Shown piece after piece: positions 17,480 to 25,417 of a DNA stretch of 52,821 bases. Location of the stretch: NCBI GenBank assembly GCA_964639525.1, contig CAZXDS010000001.1:1-52821 (forward strand), given 5' to 3'. A program made the translations under genes and the position numbers. The notes under the pieces were generated by a model. That model searched no databases and had not been told where the DNA came from. It was given only the letters and a program-made list of their open reading frames with translations. Source of the stretch: CAZXDS01 sp964639525 (lineage in GTDB: Bacteria; Bacteroidota; Ignavibacteria; Ignavibacteriales; Melioribacteraceae). The stretch's first letter is position 1, and every line of letters starts with the position of its first letter.

Positions 17480-18079
17480 TCATTTTGCTAAACTTTTAAA
17501 TACTGATAAAAACAAATTGGCTTTGCTTTCTAAATCTTGAAGCGTGCCATCATTGTGAATTACAAAATCAGCCCGTGATATTTTTTTTTCTTCGGGAATT
17601 TGATTTGCCATTCTTCTTTTAATTTCGTTTTTATCAGAATTATCCCTTTTTACAATCCTGTTAATTCTTGATTCCTCATCGGCTGTAACCAATAAAACGT
17701 AGTCAAAAATATCTTGCATATTTGCTTCGTAAATTAGTGCGGCTTCGGCAAAAACCATGTCATTCCTAATTAATTCGGCTTCACAAAGCTTCTTAATTTT
17801 TCTTATAGTAGGCGGATGTATAATTGAATTAATTACAGCTAATTTCTCGGGATTGTTAAAAACTGACTTCGCAATATATCCTCTATCCGGTAATCCCTTG
17901 ACATAAGATTTTTTACCAAAGGCAGTAATTATTTTAAATTTGATTTTATCATCCTCCGCCAACAATTGCTTTGCAATTGAATCGGCGTAAAATACTGCAT
18001 AACCACTCTCTTCAAAAAGCTTGGCAACCGCAGTTTTCCCCGAACCAATACCGCCGGTAATTCCTATTTTTATGGGCAT
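17480..18079 (-). CDS. coaE: Dephospho-CoA kinase
   Basis: CoaE phosphorylates the ribose 3'-hydroxyl of dephospho-CoA, the last step of CoA synthesis. The protein is 199 residues, a normal size. The P-loop GGIGSGKT is at residues 9-16 after MPIKIGIT, with the DSIAKQLL and HPxxxKxIK-type segments (VINSIIHPPTIRKIKK) that define the family and LLVTADEESRINRIVKRD in the lid region. A longer frame runs to 18235, but those 52 residues come from repeat DNA (its first codons are the GGCTTTAGCC palindrome) and a hydrophobic stretch unlike CoaE, so I start at ATG 18079. It lies downstream of rny, separated by a terminator. Confidence 0.92.
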   Translation of the reverse strand: MPIKIGITGGIGSGKTAVAKLFEESGYAVFYADSIAKQLLAEDDKIKFKIITAFGKKSYVKGLPDRGYIAKSVFNNPEKLAVINSIIHPPTIRKIKKLCEAELIRNDMVFAEAALIYEANMQDIFDYVLLVTADEESRINRIVKRDNSDKNEIKRRMANQIPEEKKISRADFVIHNDGTLQDLESKANLFLSVFKSLAK

Positions 18080-18220
18080 CTTTATTCCCTTTTCTTGTAA
18101 TAATATTATGAGCAAATATAAAAAATGAAATGATAAATCATAGAACAAACTTTGTTCAGAGTTATTAAAAGTGTATTGCATTTCACAAAACTCTTCTGAT
18201 AACAATATGATCAGATAGAA

Positions 18221-18256
18221 TTGGGCTAAAGCCATTTTCCCATTAAGTTGACAGCA
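18221..18256. repeat. Degenerate half-copy of the 27.9-kb foldback repeat
   Basis: TTGGGCTAAAGCC (18221-18233) and ATTAAGTTGACAGCA (18242-18256) match the GTGGCTAAAGCCA and CTTAAGTTGACAACA arms of the large foldback at 27885-28213, but close together and imperfect. It lies in the gap between coaE and rny (18080-18397), which otherwise holds the rny terminator and no gene. Confidence 0.6.
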
Positions 18257-18331
18257 TTAAAACTAAAGGTCGAAGCAATTGAATAACTTGAATTGTGTAA
18301 AGTAAAATGATGATTAATAGAAAAGTAATTT

Positions 18332-18364
18332 AAAAAATCAAAAGCCAATCATGAGATTGACTTT
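18332..18364 (-). terminator. Intrinsic terminator after rny
   Basis: On the minus strand AAAGTCAATC, loop TCAT, GATTGGCTTT form a 10-bp stem with one G-U pair (18341-18364). It is followed by a short GA spacer and a six-T tract (plus-strand A run 18332-18337). It sits 34 bp past the rny stop. Confidence 0.8.
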
Positions 18365-18397
18365 TAATTTTAATAACAGAATAATTTAATTATTAAA

Positions 18398-19957
18398 TTA
18401 TTTAGCATAAGCTATTTTTCTTACTTCACGAATGACCATAACCTTAATTTGTCCGGGATACTCAAGATCTTCCTGAATCTTAGAAGAAATTTCACTGGCA
18501 AGTCTATCTGAGAAAGCATCATCAACTTTATCCGGTTCAACAACCACACGAATTTCCCTTCCTGCCTGAATTGCATAAGTTTTCGCAACACCTTCAAATG
18601 ATTTCGCAATATTTTCAAGATTTTCCAAACGCTTAACGTAGCTTTCCAAAGGTTCACGCCTTGCACCGGGACGGGCTCCGCTTACGGCATCGGCTGCTTG
18701 AACCAATGCGGAAATCGGATGTTCCATTTCAATATCTTCGTGATGACTACCAATTGCATTAACAACAATCCAATTCTCTTTGTATCTTTTAGCAAGATCA
18801 TAACCAAGTAATGCGTGAGGTCCTTCTATACTTTTATCAACAGTCTTTCCAATGTCGTGCATAAGTCCTGCTTTTTTAGCTATTTTCTGATCCAACCCAA
18901 GTTCAGCCGCCATTATTCCGGTTAAATATGCCACCTCAATACTATGCTGCAAAAGATTTTGTCCGTAACTTGACCGATATTTCATTCGCCCGATATGCTT
19001 GACTAATTCTGCGTGAACACCGTGAATTCCAAGCTGGATTAAAGTGTTTTCTCCTTCCTGCATAATTTCATCTTCAAGTTCAGATTTTACTTTAGCAACA
19101 ACTTCCTCAATACGTGCAGGATGAATTCTTCCATCGGCTATTAATTTTTCCAATGCAAGTCTTGCAACTTCCCGCCTAAACTGATCAAATGATGAAAGTA
19201 TAACCGCTTCAGGAGTATCATCAACAATTACATCAACGCCGGTTGCAGATTCAAACGCACGAATATTTCTACCTTCGCGTCCAATAATTCTTCCTTTCAT
19301 TTCATCACTTTGAATTTGCACAACGGAAACTGTTGTCTCAACCGAATGGTCAACTGCGGTTCTTTGAATAGCTTGTACTACGAGTTTTTGAGCTTCTTTT
19401 TTAGCTTCAACTTTTGCTTTATCACGAATTTCTTTTATTGCTTGAGAAGCATCTGTTTTTGCAACTTCAATCATATTTTCCATCAGCATTTTTTTAGCTT
19501 CATCGGCAGTTAATGCTGCGGTTTTTTCAAGACGAATATTTTGTTCGTGAATAAGTCTGTCTAATTCTTCTTTTCTTTTATTCAATGAATTCTGGCGATT
19601 TTTTAAATCGGTCTCAAATCTTCTGTTTTCCTTTTCTTTTGATGTGAGTAAATCAAATTTTTTTTCTACATTTTCCTCACGTGATTCGAGTTTTTTTTCA
19701 AAGTTTTGTGCCTTCTGCCGCCTTGAATTAATTTCATTGTCAAACTCTTGTTTCTTTTTAAGCCATTCATCTTTTACTTCGAGTAATTTTTCGCGTTTGA
19801 GATTTTTAACTTCTTTTTCCGCATCTTCAATAATTGAAGCAGCTTTTAATTTAGCATCTTTAATTTTATTTTTACCAAAGGCAGAACTGAGTATCCACCC
19901 AATTACAAAAGCTAATACCGCCGCTCCTGCAATCATCATCATTACTGTTGAATCCAT
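18398..19957 (-). CDS. rny: Ribonuclease Y
   Basis: RNase Y is a membrane-anchored endonuclease that starts mRNA decay. The 519-residue protein has an N-terminal membrane segment (about 5-28), a long charged coiled coil (about 35-190, KEKENRRFETDLKNRQNSL-type), a KH domain with MKGRIIGREGRNIRAFE near 220-236, and an HD domain with the catalytic HDIGK near 366-370 and SHHEDIEMEHP. All parts are in the expected order and length. The genomic order zapA, 6S RNA-like gene, rny is discussed under the RNA entry. Confidence 0.95.
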   Translation of the reverse strand: MDSTVMMMIAGAAVLAFVIGWILSSAFGKNKIKDAKLKAASIIEDAEKEVKNLKREKLLEVKDEWLKKKQEFDNEINSRRQKAQNFEKKLESREENVEKKFDLLTSKEKENRRFETDLKNRQNSLNKRKEELDRLIHEQNIRLEKTAALTADEAKKMLMENMIEVAKTDASQAIKEIRDKAKVEAKKEAQKLVVQAIQRTAVDHSVETTVSVVQIQSDEMKGRIIGREGRNIRAFESATGVDVIVDDTPEAVILSSFDQFRREVARLALEKLIADGRIHPARIEEVVAKVKSELEDEIMQEGENTLIQLGIHGVHAELVKHIGRMKYRSSYGQNLLQHSIEVAYLTGIMAAELGLDQKIAKKAGLMHDIGKTVDKSIEGPHALLGYDLAKRYKENWIVVNAIGSHHEDIEMEHPISALVQAADAVSGARPGARREPLESYVKRLENLENIAKSFEGVAKTYAIQAGREIRVVVEPDKVDDAFSDRLASEISSKIQEDLEYPGQIKVMVIREVRKIAYAK

Positions 19958-19988
19958 ATATCCTCCATAATCAACATCTATTAAAATT

Positions 19989-20177
19989 GCGCCGCCTTCT
20001 AAAAATATTTAGAAGAACCTTATTGACAATGTGGAAAATTGCCCAACGCTTTTTACTTCCACTGGTTCAGTAAACTGAATTTCGGCGAACCGAAATGAGG
20101 CCTGTAATACACGCTGTGAGTCAATGATCCTAATAAAGTTAACTATCGTTCTTCATTATTAATTAGAACGACGACGC
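19989..20177 (-). ncRNA. ssrS: Probable 6S RNA (ssrS-like) between zapA and rny
   Basis: The gap between zapA and rny could encode a roughly 189-nt RNA on the minus strand. Its ends pair: GCGUCGUC at the 5' end (20170-20177) with GGCGGCGC at the 3' end (19989-19996), eight pairs including two G-U. Inside lie further local hairpins, for example GUUCU/AGAAC near the 5' end and GGUUC...GAACC in the middle, consistent with the long interrupted hairpin with a central bubble of 6S RNA, which binds RNA polymerase holoenzyme. In E. coli ssrS sits next to zapA, and the same neighbour here supports the call. I could not run a covariance model, so other structured RNAs remain possible. Confidence 0.6.
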
Positions 20178-20186
20178 TTAACTTTT

Positions 20187-20486
20187 TTAAGAAGGATTAG
20201 TAGTGGATGCAGATTCGTTCAAAAGCAGTTTTATTTTTTTGATTTTATCTGTTGCTTGAATACTGAATTCTTTAAATTTATTCTTTTCAACAAAAAGGTC
20301 GTATGCTATATTTAATGATGCTATTACTGATACGGTTTCACTTGGCTGACCGGCTAATTCATTTTGGGTTTCTTCCATTACATCATTTACATATTTTGCT
20401 AATTCCGCTGCAATTTCTTCGTTTTCAACCAACAAAGAATATTCTTTATCAAAAATCTTAACTTTTAACTTTTTCTTTTCCGTCAT
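20187..20486 (-). CDS. zapA: Cell division protein ZapA
   Basis: ZapA bundles FtsZ filaments at the division ring. The 99-residue protein starts with the family beta-hairpin KVKIFDKEYSLLVENEE, then AAELAKYVNDVMEE, then a C-terminal coiled coil (about 55-90). Length and order match ZapA. It follows a small coiled-coil gene and pheT. Confidence 0.85.
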   Translation of the reverse strand: MTEKKKLKVKIFDKEYSLLVENEEIAAELAKYVNDVMEETQNELAGQPSETVSVIASLNIAYDLFVEKNKFKEFSIQATDKIKKIKLLLNESASTTNPS

Positions 20487-20512
20487 CTTTTACTAATCCA
20501 ACAAACTGATAT

Positions 20513-20830
20513 TTAAGAACGCAGGTGATAATCAATTTTTGAAATCAAATCACCAATTTTATTTTTTAATTTTTCTCTTTCTTCCGAATCGATCAAATTG
20601 GAATCCAAGCCGTTCAATCCATCAGATTTAAAATTTTTTAATTGTGCTTGTGTTTCTTCTAATTCTAACTTTAATACTTCTCTTTCTTTACTAATTTGAT
20701 TAACTTCTTCCTGCAGATCTTGATTTTCGCTTTTTATATCCTCAACATTTTGGGCAAGTACATAGACTTGTTTTTCCAAATCATTTAACTCTTCCATAAA
20801 TGAATCATATTTTTCAGAAGAATCCGACAC
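20513..20830 (-). CDS. Small coiled-coil protein, unrecognised
   Basis: A 105-residue acidic protein, almost entirely coiled coil from about residue 8 to 70 (heptads in LNDLEKQVYVLAQNVEDIKS and NQDLQEEVNQISKEREVLKL). No membrane segment or motif is seen. It starts 2 bp after pheT stops and precedes zapA by 26 bp, so it is cotranscribed with both. By size, coiled coil and position it could be a ZapB- or FtsL/B-like division factor; that is inference, and the sequence does not settle it. Confidence 0.6.
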   Translation of the reverse strand: MSDSSEKYDSFMEELNDLEKQVYVLAQNVEDIKSENQDLQEEVNQISKEREVLKLELEETQAQLKNFKSDGLNGLDSNLIDSEEREKLKNKIGDLISKIDYHLRS

Positions 20831-20832
20831 AA

Positions 20833-23232
20833 TTAACCTCTTAGTTCTGCATTAAATTTAGTTTTAACGGCTTCGATAGTTTTCCAAAAGTCTTTATCAA
20901 CTTCTTCATCAGTCAGCGTTTTTGAAAATTCAAAGTATTCTAACTCAAAAGCGATACTTTTTTCTTTGCTTCCTAAACTATCACTTTCAAAGATATCAAA
21001 TAACTTCACGTTTTTCAACAAATTAGATGAAACAGATTTAATATATTTAACAACCTCACCAACATTAATGCTGCTGTCCAACACAAATGCAAAGTCTCTT
21101 TTCACTTTCGGATATTTCAAAATCTCTTTATATTTTCTCGGTTTCAGGGAAATATTATTCAAAAACGAAATATCAAAATTAAAAGCAAATACGGATTGAT
21201 GAATATCAAAATCCTCTAATATCTTTTTAGAAATTTCTCCGCCCTTACCAATAATACGATTATCCATTTTTAACTCAAAATAAAAATTATAGCCTTCATA
21301 CTTTTTAACTACAAAATTCTTTTCTTTAATTTCACTTTTAAAAAGTGAATAGATAAAATCGGCGATTATTCCTTTTAAATCATAAATATCAAATTTACGC
21401 TCATCCCGAAACCATTCTTTATTTTGATAATTTCCCGTAACGGCAAAATGAAAATTTTCTGATTCCTCAAAATCGTTAAAATCGGAAATCACTTCATTTT
21501 TTCTGTTGAAGATATGCCCAATTTCATAAACAGATAAATTATTTTCTTTTACTTTTATATTTCTCGAAATAGTTGAAAGAATTCCCGGCAAGAGAGACGG
21601 ACGCAAATGAGACATTTCAACAGTTACGGGATTAAGCACACCGATTACATTTCCGAATTTTTCGGCAGTATTTTTATTCCATAATGAATTTGTAATAATT
21701 TCATTAAATCCGAATCCTTTAAAAATGTTTCTTAATTTATCTGTAAAAGAATACTGATCAATTTTGGGTGCCAGCGAAACGCTTATTTTTTTAACCGGAG
21801 GAATATTTTCAAAACCGTAAATGCGTGCTACTTCTTCTATTAAATCAATTTCCCTTTCAATATCCGGACGAAACAGCGGCACTTCTATTTTCAGCTCTGA
21901 ATCATTTTCATCAACAATGCTAAAACCAAGTTTCAAAAATATATTTTTAACAGTTTCATCCGGAACTGAAAATCCTAATATTTTGGTAATTCGTGCAAAA
22001 CGAATATTTACATTTTTTTTCTTAATCACAGTCGGATAAACATCAATTTCGCCTTTTGCAATTGTTCCATTGCCAAGCTCGGCAATCAATTGTGCTGCAC
22101 GCTGAACGGCTAATATTGTAATATCAGGATTGCAACCTCGTTCAAAACGATACGAAGCATCCGTTTGAAGTCCTAATTTTTTGGCTGTTTTCCTTATTGC
22201 TGAAGGACGAAAATATGCACTTTCAATTAAAATGTTTTTTGTATTTTCAGATACTTCGGAGTTTTCCCCGCCCATAACGCCTGCAACAGCAACAGGTTTT
22301 TCCGCATCGCAAATCATCAAATCGGTAGCAAGTAAATTTCTTTCTTTTGAGTCGAGTGTTACAAATTTATCGCCATCTTTTGCACTTTTTACAATAATTT
22401 TCTTTCCGGAAAGTTTGTCCAAATCAAATGCGTGCAAAGGCTGACCAAGTTCAAACAAAACAAAATTTGTAACATCAACAACATTATTTATCGGACGTAA
22501 ACCGATGCTTTGCAATTTATCTTTAAGCCAAACGGGACTTTCTTTTATTTCAACATTTTCAACAACTCTGGCAACATAACGCGGACAGTCAACTGCATTT
22601 TCAATTTCAACCGCAGCCAAATTATTTACATTTGTCTCCGATTCAGAAAAATCAATTTCCGGCATTTTCACTTCCTTACCGAAAAGTGCAGCAACATCTC
22701 GTGCAACGCCAATATGACTAAGTGCATCTGCTCGATTTGGTGTTATTGCAATATCCAACATTACATCATCAAGTCCAAGAGCTTCTGCTAACAGAGTGCC
22801 GTTTTCAGCTTTAGTATCTAATATTAGAATACCATCATGGGCTTCGCCAAGATTGAGTTCCTTCTCAGAACAAATCATTCCGAACGAAACTTCGCCGCGT
22901 ATTTTTGCTTTAGTAAGTTTAAAATTTCCGTTCGGAATAATCGCCCCTACTTTTGCAAAAGCAATTTTTTGTCCTGCATCAACGTTGGGTGCTCCGCAAA
23001 CAACGTTAAAAATTTCATTTCCGTCATCAACTTTACAAACGGAAAGTTTATCTGCATTTGGATGTTTTTTCTTTTCCTTAACATAGCCGACAACAATGTT
23101 ATTGTAAGTCTTAGCCCCGTCAATTACTTCATCAACTTCCAAACCTGCACTTGTAATTTTGTCAACTATTTCATCAACCGATATACCTGAAAGGTCGATG
23201 TAATCTTTTAACCATTTTATTGAAATATTCAA
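20833..23232 (-). CDS. pheT: Phenylalanyl-tRNA synthetase beta subunit
   Basis: Forms the alpha2-beta2 PheRS that charges tRNA-Phe. The 799-residue protein starts MNISIKWLKDYIDLSG, followed by the EMAP/OB-like tRNA-binding domain (VVGYVKEKKKHPNADKLSVCKVD, about 48-70), the B3/B4 editing domain, the B5 domain, and the C-terminal anticodon-binding ferredoxin-like domain (KYPKVKRDFAFVLD, about 713). Length is typical. It follows pheS by 15 bp. Confidence 0.96.
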   Translation of the reverse strand: MNISIKWLKDYIDLSGISVDEIVDKITSAGLEVDEVIDGAKTYNNIVVGYVKEKKKHPNADKLSVCKVDDGNEIFNVVCGAPNVDAGQKIAFAKVGAIIPNGNFKLTKAKIRGEVSFGMICSEKELNLGEAHDGILILDTKAENGTLLAEALGLDDVMLDIAITPNRADALSHIGVARDVAALFGKEVKMPEIDFSESETNVNNLAAVEIENAVDCPRYVARVVENVEIKESPVWLKDKLQSIGLRPINNVVDVTNFVLFELGQPLHAFDLDKLSGKKIIVKSAKDGDKFVTLDSKERNLLATDLMICDAEKPVAVAGVMGGENSEVSENTKNILIESAYFRPSAIRKTAKKLGLQTDASYRFERGCNPDITILAVQRAAQLIAELGNGTIAKGEIDVYPTVIKKKNVNIRFARITKILGFSVPDETVKNIFLKLGFSIVDENDSELKIEVPLFRPDIEREIDLIEEVARIYGFENIPPVKKISVSLAPKIDQYSFTDKLRNIFKGFGFNEIITNSLWNKNTAEKFGNVIGVLNPVTVEMSHLRPSLLPGILSTISRNIKVKENNLSVYEIGHIFNRKNEVISDFNDFEESENFHFAVTGNYQNKEWFRDERKFDIYDLKGIIADFIYSLFKSEIKEKNFVVKKYEGYNFYFELKMDNRIIGKGGEISKKILEDFDIHQSVFAFNFDISFLNNISLKPRKYKEILKYPKVKRDFAFVLDSSINVGEVVKYIKSVSSNLLKNVKLFDIFESDSLGSKEKSIAFELEYFEFSKTLTDEEVDKDFWKTIEAVKTKFNAELRG

Positions 23233-23247
23233 TTTCTAATCCTCAAA

Positions 23248-24237
23248 CTAAAATTGATCTAAAAATCTTTTGTCATTATCATAAAACAATCTGATATCGT
23301 CAATGCCGTATTTCAGCATTGCAATTCTTTCAACTCCCATTCCAAAAGCAAAACCGGTGTATTTTTCCGAATTGATATTTACATTTTTCAGCACATTCGG
23401 GTCAACCATACCGCAGCCGAGAATTTCGAGCCAGCGACCTTCTTTGCCTTCGGGCTGCCACCAAATATCAACTTCTGCACTTGGTTCGGTAAAAGGGAAA
23501 AAACTCGAACGGAATCTGTACTTAACATCGCTGCCGTAAAATTGGCGAGCAAAATCTACGATAGTTCCTTTTAACTCTGCAAAAGTTACATCGGTATCGA
23601 CATATAATCCTTCAACTTGATGAAACAAACAATAGCTTTTTGCACTGATTGCTTCATTGCGATAAACCTTTCCAGGCATAATTGCACGAAGCGGAGGTTT
23701 TTCATTTTCCATCAAACGTATTTGAACCGGTGATGTGTGAGTTCGCATCACAAAATTTTGAGTAACAAAAAAAGTATCCTGCATATCCCGCGCAGGATGA
23801 TCGGGTGGAAAATTCAGCGATTCAAAATTATAATGGTCTGATTCTAACTCCGGTCCCTGATAAACTGAGAATCCGATTTTCACAAAAATTGATTTTATTT
23901 CATCAAGAGTTTGAGTAAGAATATGTTTTGTACCCAAAGTTCTTCTTCGTCCCGGCAATGAAAAATCAAATTCATTTTCAATATCGTCTATCTTGGCATC
24001 TAATTTATCTTTAACCTCATCAAATTTTTGTTGTGCCGTATTTTTAGCTTGATTAAGAACTTTCCCATACTTAGGTTTTTCTTCCTTAGGTAATGCTTTG
24101 AATTCGTCGAAAAGTTTAGCATACAATCCTTTACGTCCGAGAAATTGAATCCTGACTTCTTCAAGAGATTTCTGATCGGTTACTTCCGCAATTGCTTTAG
24201 AAAAATCATCTATTGATGATTGAATTTTTTGTTCCAT
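23248..24237 (-). CDS. pheS: Phenylalanyl-tRNA synthetase alpha subunit
   Basis: Class II catalytic subunit of PheRS. It has an N-terminal coiled coil (about 1-95), then motif 1, motif 2 (GKVYRNEAISAKSYCLFHQVEG, about 191-213) and motif 3 (FAFGMGVERIAMLKYGIDDIR near 300-320). The 329-residue length is normal. The terminator-like hairpin upstream leaves only 23 bp before its ATG, so expression probably depends on read-through from rplT. Confidence 0.96.
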   Translation of the reverse strand: MEQKIQSSIDDFSKAIAEVTDQKSLEEVRIQFLGRKGLYAKLFDEFKALPKEEKPKYGKVLNQAKNTAQQKFDEVKDKLDAKIDDIENEFDFSLPGRRRTLGTKHILTQTLDEIKSIFVKIGFSVYQGPELESDHYNFESLNFPPDHPARDMQDTFFVTQNFVMRTHTSPVQIRLMENEKPPLRAIMPGKVYRNEAISAKSYCLFHQVEGLYVDTDVTFAELKGTIVDFARQFYGSDVKYRFRSSFFPFTEPSAEVDIWWQPEGKEGRWLEILGCGMVDPNVLKNVNINSEKYTGFAFGMGVERIAMLKYGIDDIRLFYDNDKRFLDQF

Positions 24238-24260
24238 GATTATAATCTATAAAAATATTT

Positions 24261-24307
24261 AAAAAATACCCCCGAGAATACAAAATAGAATTATATTCAG
24301 GGGGGTA
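24261..24307 (-). terminator. Terminator/attenuator-like hairpin between rplT and pheS
   Basis: On the minus strand TACCCCC and GGGGGTA form a G+C-rich stem extended by GAATA/TATTC across a small internal loop, ending in a TTTTTT tract (plus A run 24261-24266). It starts 5 bp past the rplT stop and ends 23 bp before pheS, leaving no room for a promoter between, so it probably tunes read-through into pheST. Confidence 0.8.
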
Positions 24308-24311
24308 AAAA

Positions 24312-24659
24312 TTAGTTCTGTGTAAAATTTACTATTGCAGTAAATGATTTGGGATCTTCTACGGCAAGACTTGCTAAAATCTTACGGTTAATATCAATAC
24401 CCTTTTTATTCATAGCATCAATTAATTTAGAATAAGTTATGCCGTTTGCTCTTGCGGCTGCGTTTATTCTAACAATCCATAATCTTCTAAAAGTTCTCTT
24501 TTTAGCTTTTCTATCCCGATATGCATATTGGAGACCTTTTTCAACATGATGTTTCGCTACGGTATAAACCTTACTGCGAGCACCCCATGAACCTTTTGCA
24601 ATATTAAGAAGTTTTCTTCTGCGCTTACGTGAAGCTACATTATTACTTGTGCGTGACAT
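24312..24659 (-). CDS. rplT: 50S ribosomal protein L20
   Basis: L20 is needed for early assembly of the large subunit and represses its own operon in E. coli and Bacillus. The 115-residue sequence has the canonical N-terminal basic extension (ASRKRRRKLLNIAKGSWGAR) and the globular C-terminal half LWIVRINAAARANGITYSKL. It follows rpmI by 15 bp in the conserved infC-rpmI-rplT order. Confidence 0.97.
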   Translation of the reverse strand: MSRTSNNVASRKRRRKLLNIAKGSWGARSKVYTVAKHHVEKGLQYAYRDRKAKKRTFRRLWIVRINAAARANGITYSKLIDAMNKKGIDINRKILASLAVEDPKSFTAIVNFTQN

Positions 24660-24674
24660 TTTATTTCCTCTACC

Positions 24675-24866
24675 TTATTGAATCATAATTTTTACTCTTT
24701 TAGTTTCTGACTTTGAAACTAAAGTTGCTTGCCTTAAACCTCTTTTTCTTTTCGTAGTCTTTGACGTAAGAATATGAGCTTTATATGCTTTATTTCTTTT
24801 AATTTTGCCGCTCGCTGTTTTTCTAAATGTTTTTGCAGCTCCGCTGTTACTTTTCATCTTTGGCAT
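24675..24866 (-). CDS. rpmI: 50S ribosomal protein L35
   Basis: A 63-residue basic protein beginning MPKMKSNSGAAKTFRKTASG, the classic L35 start, with the AHILTSKTTKRKRGLR core. It lies between infC and rplT, the near-universal order for this small subunit of the 50S particle. Confidence 0.97.
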   Translation of the reverse strand: MPKMKSNSGAAKTFRKTASGKIKRNKAYKAHILTSKTTKRKRGLRQATLVSKSETKRVKIMIQ

Positions 24867-24878
24867 AATTATTCCTTT

Positions 24879-25406
24879 TTATTTATTCTTTTTCGCAGTT
24901 ATAGGCGTAAGTATTGTAATCATTGATCTTCCTTCAAACTTTATAGGATTTTCAATTTTAGCTACATCAGACAATTCTTCAACAAATCTTTCCAATAAAG
25001 TTCTTCCGTGTTCCTTGTAAGCTAATTCTCTTCCTCTAAAAAATACAGATACTTTTACCTTGTTACCATCTTCAATAAACTTTTTAGCATGTCTCGCTTT
25101 AAAATTAAAATCGTGATCATCAGTATTTGGCCGCATGCGAATTTCTTTAAGCAGAATTACAACTTGTTTCTTTTTCTGAATTTTATCTCGCCTTTTCTGC
25201 TCATACTGATACTTTCCGAAATCAATTATTTTACAAACCGGAGGTTTTGCCTGCGGTGCAATTTCTACCAAATCTAAATTTTTATTAGATGCTTTTTTCA
25301 AAGCTTCGGTAATTACAAAAACTCCTAATTGCGTTCCATCCGAATCAATAAGTCTTACCTCTCGCGAGTTTATATCTTCATTAATTCGTGGTTTTCTTTG
25401 AGCGAT
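24879..25406 (-). CDS. infC: Translation initiation factor IF-3, starting at ATC
   Basis: IF-3 prevents subunit joining and checks the start codon. An ATG-based reading begins only at MKKASNKNLDL (about 140 residues), but the frame upstream encodes the conserved IF-3 N-terminus AQRKPRINEDI, then NSREVRLIDSDGTQLGV, up to an ATC codon at 25404-25406. A perfect AGGAGG (25412-25417) lies 5 bases before it and overlaps the thrS TAG. ATC belongs to the AUU/AUC class of starts used by infC for autoregulation in E. coli. The full product is about 175 residues, normal for IF-3, with the C-terminal domain around VSVFFRGRELAYKEHGRTLL. Confidence 0.93.
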   Translation of the reverse strand: MAQRKPRINEDINSREVRLIDSDGTQLGVFVITEALKKASNKNLDLVEIAPQAKPPVCKIIDFGKYQYEQKRRDKIQKKKQVVILLKEIRMRPNTDDHDFNFKARHAKKFIEDGNKVKVSVFFRGRELAYKEHGRTLLERFVEELSDVAKIENPIKFEGRSMITILTPITAKKNK

Positions 25407-25411
25407 AGATG

Positions 25412-25417
25412 CCTCCT
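25412..25417 (-). promoter_or_regulatory. Strong Shine-Dalgarno for the infC ATC start
   Basis: AGGAGG, 5 bases before ATC and overlapping the thrS stop (TAGGAGG). It decides the start of infC, whose initiator is not a standard codon. It is stronger than most ribosome sites in this window. Confidence 0.85.

Noticed and set aside
18080..18235. 52 extra N-terminal residues on coaE
   Set aside because: They read through a GGCTTTAGCC repeat and a hydrophobic stretch unlike CoaE; the family start MPIKIGITGG lies at 18079.
24879..25301. A shorter infC beginning at ATG
   Set aside because: It would lack the conserved IF-3 N-terminal domain, which is intact upstream in the same frame behind a strong Shine-Dalgarno sequence.
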